DNA of 64,000 nt from Moringa oleifera (Eukaryota > Streptophyta > Magnoliopsida > Brassicales > Moringaceae), in contig JAJFZO010000658.1 in NCBI GenBank assembly GCA_021397835.1, positions 7,501 to 71,500 on the forward strand. The letters are read 5' to 3'. Below are positions 13,191 through 24,637 of the stretch, one piece after another; positions within the stretch are counted from its first letter, which is position 1, and each line of letters begins with the position of its first letter. Under the pieces are notes generated by a model. It saw nothing but the letters and a program-made list of their open reading frames with translations. It was not told the DNA's origin and ran no database searches. The translations under genes were made by a program, and so were the position numbers.

Positions 13191-14825
13191 TGACTGACAG
13201 TAGTGTCATCGCAATAGGAGTAGCTGAGGCGATGCTTCCCGAGCTCTGCTTAGAACCACTACCAATGGTTTAGGGTTTAGCCTATGCAAGCAAGTTTCAC
13301 CTCGAGAAACATTCATAAGTTTGATGTCTATAATACAAGAATATTAAGTCAAAGCTTAATAAATTAAGCTTGTATAATTCAAGGAGTTAATAGCAAAATG
13401 CAAAAGCCTAATAAAGAATTAATCCAAACCACTTCTCTTCATATTAGATTTGTCTTATATTTCCCCTTAATATTGCCTACATCTTAATATTAGCTCTAGA
13501 ATAACAAAACAAAAAGTAAGGATTAAAAATTACCATTAAAAGCAAGGGCCTCAAAATCAGTTATCAAGTACTCTTGCTTTAAGATGCACTCTTATAGATG
13601 AGGATAAGTGTGTATAGAAAAAGAAATTGAAATTATTAGCTAGAGACAACACCGATTATTGGAGCAGTGTTCTTAGCTTGGGAGACCTAAGCATTACGAT
13701 CTTTGGAAAAGTTCTAGACAAGGCTCTTAATCGGGTAACACGAGGATTTTTGTACAATGAATCAAGAAGTACCAGTCTTGTTTTTTTTTTTTTTTAAGAG
13801 CTACCAAAGAGCTTAACATTTAGGAAGGTAAAGTAGCCAAATGCAAACCTTGTACAACCACTTGGGCTTCAGATAAATACTAATAAGCCTAGTTCCAAAC
13901 TGTTGATTTAAGCATTTAGAACGAGAAAAAACCTCTTGACATTCGGCTTGGAAAGTCACAAAATAGCGTCACCAATTAAGAATCACCTAGGTGGGAGAAA
14001 TTTCTACCTCATAACAAAAGTAAAACCAAAATTTAATCCATACCTTGACATAGTCCATTTTAATTTTTTCTCACCAATATTGGATGATGTATTCTTATAA
14101 ATTGCAACATCTACCATGATTTCCTCATACCCCTCCTTTAACTCTTTCTCTAATTTTTTTCTCCTTTTCTTTATTTGCCTCCCTATTACCTTCAAATTCA
14201 ATACTAAACCTATCACCCTTCGCTATTTGAAACATAACAAAGAAGAATAGTATGAAAACCAAAAAAAAAACCTCAAGAAAATTGATCAAAGTAACTACAA
14301 AAACAAGTGAGCAAGTGAAACCTCGAAGCACAACGAGATTGAACGTCAAAGTATGAGAAATTGCAAGATTAAACAAGAAAATTATGGGCAAAGGCAATAG
14401 AAAGAAAAGTGATAAAAAGCAGGATGGGTATAAGAAATGACACTCTAATGATACTTTTGGTCTCGAAGCCCATCAACATTTGACATAGCCAATCAAATGA
14501 CAACACGAGACATTTCCAATACTAAGAGGCACAAATATAATAATTCAAACAAAAACAATCTCGAGCTTCCAATCCAAGAGTTGCCAAAAACGATGGCATT
14601 TCAACACTCGATTTGATCACCAACAAGAAGCCAAAAAAATACTTAAGGTTAAACCTAACTAAACTTAGTTCAAGATCTCAGGCTTCCTACAAGTCAGCCT
14701 TACTTCTTACACTTTGTGAGAGAACAAGTAATATATATATATTTGACATTTAGCCCATTTGAAAAAGCCATGTCACTCATATTAATTAAACTAATCAAGT
14801 CCACGTCTGATCTATCGAGCTTCCT
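13191..14825. other. AT-rich DNA, probably 3' part of the dead element
   Basis: This follows the pol C-terminal relic and precedes the second LTR-like copy. No coding region is recognisable. Minus-strand open frames at 14004-14397 are short, lysine- or phenylalanine-rich and look like chance frames in AT-rich DNA. Confidence 0.35.
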
Positions 14826-14963
14826 ATTTTTGTCCTGCAATTTAGCTCAGCCTTGGTCATGCTAGACTATAACACCCAGTTCATTGGTTAAGTAGCAGCT
14901 CGACTTAGGGAGTGTAAAAAGAGAGCTCCCTACTTTAGTCTTGTAGATTAGGAGCTTAAGTGA
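14826..14963. repeat. LTR-like direct repeat, copy 2
   Basis: Partner of 11641-11779, about 3.2 kb away in direct orientation. Landmarks are TGCAATTTAGCTCAG, AGCAGCTCGACTTAGGGAGT and TTAGGAGCTTAAG. Confidence 0.45.
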
Positions 14964-17036
14964 AAATCTTGCTTTACATGTTTGAAAAATTTAGGTCATG
15001 CTAAACTTAACTAATTTAAAAAATTTTAAATCAAAATTTATTGTATAATATCTCGATTTGAAATAACTCATTTAAAAAAGTTATTGTCAGAGTTCAAATT
15101 GAACTAAATTAAAACATCAAATGCATAATTGATCCAATCAATATTTCGACATGTGAAATAAAAAGTAGAGATAATTCAAAATTTTTTATATTCATCTTAA
15201 TTTTTATATGTGTAAATTAAAATTATGATTAAAAATATAGATTAAATATTATCTTATTTTTCAATATGAATATAAAATTAAAATCAAATAACTTTTTAAA
15301 TAATATAATTTTATATTATAATGTACACATATGGATCATAATTTTTTACAATTAAATTTTTTTATTAATAAAATTTATTATACAAAATTTGATTTTAAAT
15401 TAAATGAATCAAATCAACATGTTTATAATATCATCATTTGATACTTTTAACGATGTAATCAAGTTATGATCCATGTTTCCTCCTTTAATTAATCATAACA
15501 AATTAATTCAATGGAGGATTCAATTTACAAATTAAAATTTGTAACTTAATTATTTTTAAGGTAAAAGTGATATAAAATTTTAATTTTAATTTTATATTAT
15601 CAATTAAACTCTCATATTTAAAAAGTAACAAATCGAACCTTAATCTATTAATTTACTTTAAATTTAATTTTAGCTTAAATGATTATAAAAAATTAAAAAG
15701 TATTTTTGTTATTAAAATATATCAAAAATAATTTAAATAAATTATTCACTCTATTTCAAATTCATTTCTCAAATTTGAATAATTTTTAGATGTAAAATTA
15801 ATTTTTATGAAATTTTTAAAATTTTGATGATATAATTGTGATGATAATTTGAATATATTTTTATATTTATGAAAAATTTTAAGTTAAAATTTGTTATATA
15901 AAAGCCTCAATCTGAATATCTTTAATTTTTAAATTTTTCGATAAAATTTAATTTGAATCAAATTGATAGATTAAAATTTTTTATTAATTTTAAATATAAA
16001 AATTTAATTAATAATACAAAATAAATATTAAAATTTTATGAGATTTTTATTCTTAATTTTAAATAATAATTAAACTTAATCAACTTATCTGTGTCAATCC
16101 ATGAGCTGTTCTTGACTTTGGCATACACTTCAGTTTAGATTTAAAATCACCATAGGTGAACTTTTGAAGTTCAATAACATCAAAATGTATGAAATACTCA
16201 GTTAGAAAGATAAAAGCCGAATGAAGAAGCCGTGCATCCCGTGTGCCAATGCCGCTGCTTTGTTACTTTGCTATACGGAGTGATTTTGGAATTTCAATTA
16301 CATGTCATGACAGGATGAAACGAAAAACATAAGGTGAAGAGATTGATACATGGAGAGGCAGGATGACGTGCCTCCATAAATATTAGTCACCAAGACCATA
16401 TATAGATTTATGTTAATACTTGTAAATTAATTTATTAAAAATATTTTTATATGTTTAATATGAGAATTATAAAAACATTTTTAAAAAAAATCAATATAAA
16501 TTGAGGTGACAGGCGAGCAAAAGATTTTCATCCCCCATATATATGATAATACGATGAAACACCTAAAGCGGCGTGAGAAAGTCAACGACAATACACAGAA
16601 AGACTATCACAGCGGAGACTCACAGGATAAATAAATGGAGGGAGGAATAGGTAAAAAGAAAGAGACAAACGAAGAACAATGAGGTCATACAAATTTGTTT
16701 AATCCTTCGATTTGAATTGCTCTGTTTGTTGCTTTGATGACCATATGCCGTGAATCTTGATCCTCATTTATATAGATTGACAAAATCAACATTCAGATTT
16801 GGAGAGAACCGAGCTCTGCTGTCTATAATTTTCCATGTCCCACCACTATGGCTAACGATTGAACACGGGCAGGATTAAGCTGACATGCAAAATTTTTATT
16901 TTGCATAATATTAGCATCATAAATTATAAAAATATGCACATATCTAGTCTTACCAATCCATCTATAAATCTGGTCTAGATGGAAAGGTGAAAACCAATGG
17001 GATCAAATCATGAACTGTGTGCGGTTGTGCATGTTT

Positions 17037-17067
<31 letters not shown>

Positions 17068-17210
17068 GGGGGGTGTCAGGGGGAAGCAGGCTCATTTGCA
17101 TTAAGAAAAGAAGCGCTGAGATGAGATGCAACAAGAGAAACAGACCACTTTGCTGGACTTGATTTCTCTCAAATGCCAGAGTATATGCCTCACATATTCC
17201 CCAGCGGACA
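14964..17210. other. AT-rich intergenic DNA upstream of ABCB
   Basis: The part from 15000 to 16100 is extremely AT-rich and holds a sequence block that recurs near 30200 and 51500. From about 16150 base composition becomes more normal and probably includes the ABCB promoter. No gene is seen. Confidence 0.4.
17034..17073. repeat. T13G27 homopolymer block
   Basis: A run of 13 T is directly followed by 27 G, about 340 bp upstream of the ABCB start codon. It could form a G-quadruplex or be a sequencing or gap-filling artefact. Two longer G runs lie at 47056 and 50004. Confidence 0.9.
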
Positions 17211-17217
17211 TAGTTTG

Positions 17218-17323
17218 TATAAAACTATGTATATCCGTCCACGTGAATTCTTAAAGAAACAAAAACTATAAGACAGTGCCTCTGATGCAACTCCTTCAAC
17301 TGGAGATGCACTTGATATATAAA
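17218..17323 (+). promoter_or_regulatory. two TATA-like boxes upstream of ABCB
   Basis: TATAAAA at 17218 and TATATAAAG at about 17315 precede the chosen ATG at 17414. The second would place transcription start near 17345. In that case the open frame upstream of the ATG is not translated. Confidence 0.4.
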
Positions 17324-17413
17324 GAAACCCTCTTGTTGCCCTTACATATAACCTTCAAAAACAAAGCAAGAGCATCACCAAGTTTCAATCTCTACTCCTC
17401 ACTCCCCATAGTA

Positions 17414-20400
17414 ATGGTGCAAATGGCACCCCAGGAAGTCACAGAAGAGGAAGAGGGCAAGAGGGTTGTAACGGAGGATGGCAAAGAGAAGGAGCCGATC
17501 GTTAACAAAGCTTTGCCATTTCACAAGCTTTTGAGCTACGCGGACGCAACTGATTGGACTCTGATGGCACTAGGGACACTGGGTTCTGTAGTGCACGGCA
17601 TGGCTCAACCTGTTGGTTATCTGTTGCTAGGCAAAGCCCTCAATGCATTTGGTGACAACATCAATGACACCGATGCCATGGTTAAAGCCCTCTACAAGGT
17701 ATATGTAGCTTTAACATAAGACGTTTAGGGAGGAGAGTTTCGTGCGTGCAACAGTATTGGCAAATTGAGTTTTCTTTTTTCTGCTACTCACTTTGCTTCT
17801 TGCTTATTAATTTAGGTTCTTCCGTTCGTTTGGTACATGGCCTGCGCCACCCTTCCGGCTGGAATGCTAGGTAGCTACCCCATCTACAAGTCCATTGCCA
17901 TTTCTGGATGCATGCTATGATAATGCCAGGCAGCTTTTTAACGTATAAATTATAAATCCACCTTCATTCAGCAATATGCAGCTGAGCGGCATGTAGATCA
18001 TAGCATGATGATAAACAACTATTAACTGGCCTTTGCATTTAGATATACACTAAGGATTACTAATCACCCTCCACAACCCTCTTCTACAACTTTTATCTTC
18101 ATGTCTTCAACTTGCAGAGATTGCGTGCTGGATTTATGCAAGCGAAAGACAATTAGCACGTTGGAGATTAGCATTCTTAAGGGCAGTACTTAGCCAGGAG
18201 ATTGGGGTTTTTGACACAGAGTTAACTAGTGGCAAAATCATTACTGGAATTAGTAACCACATGAGTATCATACAAGAAGCAATCGGGGAGAAGGTATAAA
18301 ATTTATGCCCCTTCACCTGTCTCTGCAGAATTTAAGATATAATGCCTAACTTAATTCATTCGTTACACACAGTTGGGCCATTTTCTGTCAAGCTTTGCAA
18401 CTTTCTTTTCTGGAATTGTGATTGCCGCCATATGCTGCTGGGAAGTGGCACTGCTTACTTTGGTGGTTCTTCCTATCATTCTTATAATTGGAGCCACCTA
18501 CACCAAGAAAATGAACACCATTTCTGCAGCCAAGATGTTATACTTGTCACAAGCTACATCAATGGTAGAAGAGGTAACAAGTTTGGTCATAATATTAAGA
18601 TTAAAGGCTCTGAGACAATGAACTTTTTCAGGAAACATCCCAATATTTATTTTTCTACATATTACAGACAATATCTCAAATAAAAACAGTATTTGCATTT
18701 GTGGGCGAGCACCATGCTATCAAGTCTTTCTCAAAGTGCATGGACAAACAGCTCATCATATGCAAAGGAGAGGCCCTGATAAAAGGAGTTGGAACAGGGA
18801 TGTTTCAAACTGTGACATTCTGTTCTTGGGCGCTGATAGTATGGATTGGGGCCATTGTAGTCACTGCCAAGAAGTCCACTGGAGGAGATGTCATAGCTGC
18901 AGTGATGAGCATTCTCTTTGGATCAATGTAAAACAATATCATACCCTGAAGCAAAAGAAAATAATCTTACCTTCATAGATTTAGAACTGTTTTTTTTTTT
19001 CCCCCAAATTGCAGAGCTCTTACATATGCTGCCCCAGACATGCAAATCTTCAATCAGGCGAAGGCTGCAGGACATGATGTCTTCAAGGTGATTGATAGAA
19101 AACCTGTTATAAGTTATGATCCAAGAGCAACAGCAACAGAGGGGATTAATGGCAAAATTGATATATGTGATGTATACTTCGCTTACCCATCCCAGCAAGA
19201 TAAATTAATCCTGCAAGGCTTCTCGCTGTCGATTCCAGCAAGGAAAATGATGGCTCTAGTGGGTAGTAGCGGATGCGGAAAGAGTACCGTCATCTCCTTA
19301 CTTACAAGATTTTATGATCCTACAAAAGGTATGGAGCTTCTACCATGAGATTCCTCAAAGGTTCTAAAGATTTTCCTTCCTAGTTCAGTTCCTCCAGAAA
19401 ACAATGTTTATGAGAGGGGCAAACTTTGCTGCCTGCATATACTCCCCCACTGTGTTCTCCTATGCATATAAGTTGATGAAAATGGCAGGTTGTGCATGAT
19501 CGAATTAGATCTCTGCCAGGTCTAACAAGATGTGTTTGTCCCACAGGGAATATTCTCATCGACAACCATAACATTAAGGATCTTGATTTGAAGTTCCTTC
19601 GGAAGAATATAGGAGCAGTTTTTCAAGAGCCATCACTCTTTGCGGGAACCATAAAGGATAACATAAAAGTAGGAAACATGGATGCTGATGACGGACAGAT
19701 TCAAAATGCAGCACTGATGGCAGATGCACACACTTTCATATCACAACTTCCAAATCAGTATGCAACACAGGTTATCACAAACCCTGTCTCATTTGCCCAC
19801 TCTTAATCAAATCTGAGTTCCCACAAATGTTTTGGTTAATTTTGACACAGAAACCAAAAATTGAAAGACACTACAAAGAAACGATCACATAGAGAAAGCT
19901 AACCAGATACATGTAACATTAAGCTATGAAACATAAGCTTGAACTCAAGTTACCTGAAAGCTAAAGTTCAAGAATTCTCAGCTATTTCGTTTAGAGCCAG
20001 AAATTGCAAGTTCTCACTGACGTTTCTTCTGTTATTTTCCCAAGCTTAATAAGTTTGATTGATGCCAACAGTCTTAGAACATTTCAAAAGCAACAGGGGA
20101 AACATTTAACAAAAAAGTAAATTATTTGTCAACAGGAGATAGTAAATTTTGTTCCGAGACGTTCTAATTCTCAGTAAGCAATACATAGAAAAGCTATACT
20201 CTTCTTCTCCTGCTCTTCTATTAGGAAGTCAAACGCCTCTTTGACATTTTTCACTGACAGTGACGAACTAAAGTTCGATCTTAGTGCCCCCTGAGTGAAC
20301 AGATTTGATATTGCCAACATAGTTCTGAATTATCAGATCTATGATAGTATGTTTTTTGCATCATGATAAATTTCAGAAAAATTATGTTACATTCAGATTA

Positions 20401-22886
20401 TACCTTGAATGCTGAAATGAAATCCAGGTAGGCGAAGGGGGAGTCCAGTTATCAGGAGGGCAGAGACAGAGGATTGCAATAGCAAGAGCCATTCTAAAGA
20501 ATCCTCCAATCCTCTTACTTGATGAGGCCACGAGTGCACTAGATTCACAGTCAGAGAAGTTAGTTCAAGATGCCCTAGAAAATGCTATGCAGGGCAGGAC
20601 AGTCATCTCGATTGCACACAGGATATCAACTATTGTAAATGCAGATATAATTGCAATTATAGAGAATGGAAAAGTTAAAGAGATGGGAACACACCTCAGC
20701 TTGCTTGAAACCAGCAAATTCTACAAGAACTTATTTAGTTTGCAGAAGCCAAGCCAAATTCAAGGCTCAAGGTTGGTAAAACTGACTTTACGTCTCCACA
20801 CACATTGGCAGTTAGCAAACCAAATTCTAACCAGCTTAGAATGTACAGCTTTCCAGATTCAGTTGAATCATCTAGTACACACCTACAGTTTCCATCTCTA
20901 GACATTGAGCAACATGAGCAACCTAGAGAACCCAGCAGAGATATGGGCCAACCTCTCAAGCAAGTGGAACCTAACCGGAGAAGAAAGATAGCTATCTTCT
21001 TCAAGATCTGGTTTGGCTTGAAAAAGGAAGAACTTGCGAAGACTGCTATTGGCTCCTTTGCTGCAGCTTTCTCTGGTATCTCAAAGCCTTTTTTTGGCTT
21101 CTTCATCATAACCATAGGAGTTGCATATTACAATAAAGATGCAAGGAAGCAAGTTGGAAAGTATTCAATCATCTTTTCTCTAATAGGATTGCTTTCATTA
21201 TTCTCTCATACCTTGCAACATTACTTCTTTGGGTTGGTTGGAGAGAAAGCCATGACAAACCTCAGACAAGCTCTGTATACAGGTACACTCATCGCATCAT
21301 ATGCATAAACACCTCATCTTTCTTAAAGTAGTCACTTATCTATGTGTATGAACACCCTCCAGAAGCTCAATTCATGGAATTAGGTAGGCATTAATACCCA
21401 TTTTATTAAAAAAATTGCAGCTTTCCTGCGTAATGAAGTGGCTTGGTTTGAGAAACCTAAATATGGTGCTGGTTCTCTTACGTCTCGGATCATCACCGAC
21501 ACCTCCATGGTCAAGACTGTCATTTCCGATAAAATGTCCGTTATTGTTCAATGTATCTCCTCCATACTAATTGCCACAGTTGTCAGCATGGTTGTCAACT
21601 GGAGAATGGGTCTTGTAGCTTGGGCTGTGATGCCTTGTCACTTCATTGGTGGATTGATTCAAGCCAAATCTGCCCAGGGATTTTCAGGTGACTCTGCTGC
21701 TGCACACTATGAAGTCGTTGCTCTGGCTTCTGAGTCAGCAGCCAACATAAGAACCATAGCATCATTTTGCCATGAAGAGCAAATACTTAGGAAAGCCAAA
21801 ACATCCCTGGAATACCCAAAGAGAAAGTGCAGGAGACAGAGTATCAAGTATGGAATGATTCAAGGCATCTCCCTTTGCTTATGGAACATTGCACATGCTA
21901 TTGCATTGTGGTATACTACAATTTTGGTCGATAAAAATCAGGCCACCTTTGAAAATGGCATAAGATCGTACCAGATTTTCTCTCTCACAGTGCCTTCAAT
22001 CACTGAATTGTGGATGCTGATTCCCACTGTCATTTCCGCCATCAGCATACTAACACCTGCCTTTGAAACCCTTGACCGGAAAACTGAGATAGAACCAGAT
22101 ACACCAGAAGATTCACCATTTGAGAGAATAGAAGGGAGAATTAACTTTCAGGATGTCACATTTAACTATCCATCAAGACTAGAAGTAAGTGTTCTGGACA
22201 ACTTCAGTATGCATATTGATGCTGGATCGAAGGTGGCTTTGGTTGGGCCAAGTGGAGCTGGAAAGTCCTCCGTCCTAGCCCTTCTGCTAAGATTCTATGA
22301 TCCTAGGAAAGGAAAGGTTCTGATTGATGGGAAGGATATAAAGGAATACAATTTGAGAAAGTTGAGGACACAAATAGGTCTAGTGCAACAAGAGCCAGTT
22401 CTTTTTAATTCCTCAATTAGAGAAAATATTTCCTACGGTACTGATGGGGCTGCTGAAGCTGAAATCATAGAGGTATCAAGGAATGCAAATCTACATGAGT
22501 TTGTAAGCAGTTTGCCAGATGGGTATGACACAACTGTTGGGGAGAAGGGCTGCCAACTCTCAGGTGGACAAAAACAAAGAATTGCCATTGCCAGAGCTCT
22601 CTTAAAGAGACCAGCTATTTTGCTCCTGGATGAAGCAACAAGTGCACTGGATGCTGAGTCTGAAAGGACTGTAGTGAGTGCTTTGGATTCAATAAATTCA
22701 TTGAGAATCAGTGGCTTTTTATCCAGGACTACACAACTCACAGTGGCACATAGGCTGTCCACAGTGATAAATTCAGATAAAATAATCGTCATGGATAATG
22801 GTCAAATTGTGGAGAGTGGATCCCACGCAACTCTAATATCAAATACTGAGGGGGTTTATTGCAGATTGTTTCAGCTTCAGAGTTAG
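17414..22886 (+). CDS. ABCB-family (P-glycoprotein-type) full ABC transporter
   Basis: Ten exons: 17414-17698, 17816-17870, 18118-18293, 18373-18573, 18668-18927, 19015-19328, 19547-19770, 20428-20771, 20840-21282, 21421-22886 (1255 aa). The order is TMD1-NBD1-TMD2-NBD2. NBD1 has Walker [10 protein letters not shown] (about 409-417), a Q-loop in [15 protein letters not shown] (513-517), Walker B ILLLDE (533-538) and the H-loop His569. NBD2 has GPSGAGKSS (about 1043), LSGGQ (1147-1151), LLLDE ending at 1172 and His1211. All catalytic elements are intact. ABCB proteins are ATP-driven exporters in the plasma membrane or other membranes, and several move auxin or xenobiotics; the substrate cannot be read here. 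The start is MVQMAPQEV. Intron 8 would be only 68 nt, and without it a frameshift is needed at about 20770, so the linker after NBD1 is the uncertain part. Confidence 0.92.
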
Positions 22887-24637
22887 ATAGGATACTAATG
22901 ACTGTCTGCATAAATCTGTTTGTGTACTGGATGTATTGCAGTTTAAATCAACTCCAAGATTTATACTAGGGAAAGTACGCAAAAGAAACCACGGCACCAT
23001 AATTTTCCTTTTAAGACTTCAATGGAAAGGCTGTCTTCATTTTTATCATGGGAAAAAGGAGAACAAATAAGATTACTAATATGATGAGCAGGTAGCATAG
23101 AAGTTGAGGATACTTATCTAGAATTCAACGAAGATGCTATCGATTGTCTTCAACAGCTCCACCTCCACCTCCACCTCCACCTCCACTCCACTCAGCAATG
23201 TGACCGAAGTTTATACCATATGTTATCTTCTTAAAAAAAAATGAGGAAAACAGAGAAATCTCAGAGAAAATTTGTTCCCCTTGGCATGACTCTGCATCTT
23301 GAGCTCCTTCGTGACCTTGTATTGTATGCTCCACCAGTATAATCATCAACCACATCTGTCTGTCCATTTGTTGCATTTTGACCACCCAATTTTTCTTCAA
23401 CTTTTTGATACTGATTACTGGCCTTTGACAATGGTGGTTGTAAATTGACTTCTGAATAAGATAAAGCTCTATTTCTTTTTTCTCATTTTTCTTGAGATGC
23501 CAACATTATTGTCAATGGATGGAGGACAGAAAACATGATCAGCAAGCTGCAAGCTTTACATAGGTACACAAAAATACTAAATCCATCAACTAACAACATA
23601 TGACATTCGGGCTCAAGTTTTCCTCTGCTTACCTCGGAGATGAGTTACAATGGTCTTCAAAGGAAGGAAAGAAAGCAGTCTAGCTTGGCCTCTGACAGCA
23701 TCCAAGAATTATTTAATACTAAAGCTATGTGAGCTTTCTATCTCCAGTCACATCTTCAGTAAACTGATGTGATTTTATTTTTGGTCAATGAATGTGACCA
23801 CTAAACATATTAAGTTGCCATAATGATTGATGGTGGAAGGGGTTTTGGAGAGAGCTTGAAACAAATATAATCTTATGAGCTAGCCATAATAGCAAGTTTA
23901 TGAAACTGAATGAAGCTAGATGATTAAGAATGTGTTATCTATTCACTCTGCAGCCTCTGCTGTGCTAGTTCATAAACCACCAGGAACAACCAATGCCCAA
24001 AAGCTTGACTTTCACTTAATTTATCACCGAAGTAGTTACCGTTCAAGTTCTGGGAGATTAACCATCAGATTACAGAAGGCACAAGAAACTGGTGTATCCA
24101 TCAATAATGCTCCCTCATACAATTGTTTTCTCCACCTCAATGAAAAGAAGTCTTCTTCCCTCAACAAGGGCTGAGAGTATTAGCGCATAGAAATCAAAGC
24201 GTAAATAGCGTCACACTCAGGTACCGTGAGGCTGCAAATTCCAGTTTGAGTGCAAAATGTTCAAAAGCCTTCAAGGTCCTTTTACTCCATCTTGGGGCAG
24301 GCCTGGAACTGTCATTACAGTTCAGAGATTTCTGCACTCAGGTTGAAAACCGCCCATGTGCTGTAAATGATGAGAATAAACTATATGCCAACTAACAAAT
24401 TCAATGCAAGGGACCCAAGAATGTGAACAGTAACAGTTAGTGAAATTCAATAATCAGTTTAATCACTGTAAACAAATTTTCTTTCGACTTATATACATAA
24501 ATTGTTAATCTTTTCTTCAGAAAATATTTCAGTTTTAATCTGACGTAGAAGCAACTATGTGATGCTGGTAATACCATATTAGTGGCAGAAGTTGCATCAT
24601 CCAGATGTACCCAGCAAGATAGCAGCAAGCTCCTTTA
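22887..24637. other. intergenic between ABCB and ATG13, possible exon fragment
   Basis: This holds the 3' flanks of two convergent genes. A (CCACCT)n run lies at 23157-23190. On the minus strand a frame from about 23470 down to a stop at 23261 reads like real protein (SNQYQKVEEKLGGQNATNG, then YNTRSRRSSRCRVMPRG). It is preceded by a pyrimidine-rich acceptor ending in CAG at 23452. I recognise no family and no partner exons, so it may be a gene relic or chance. A plus-strand frame at 23920-24174 is also unrecognised. Confidence 0.3.
23157..23190. repeat. (CCACCT)n minisatellite
   Basis: Five or so CCACCT hexamers in tandem. The minus strand reads GGTGGA and gives a meaningless poly-glycine frame. 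Confidence 0.9.

Noticed and set aside
17276..17413. N-terminal extension of the ABCB frame upstream of ATG 17414
   Set aside because: It overlaps a TATA-like box and does not resemble ABCB N termini; MVQMAPQEV fits better.
22433..22792. 119-codon minus-strand frame
   Set aside because: It is the antisense reading of the intact second ABCB nucleotide-binding domain.
23137..23400. Poly-glycine minus-strand frame
   Set aside because: It is a product of the (CCACCT)n repeat in a different frame from the more protein-like reading.
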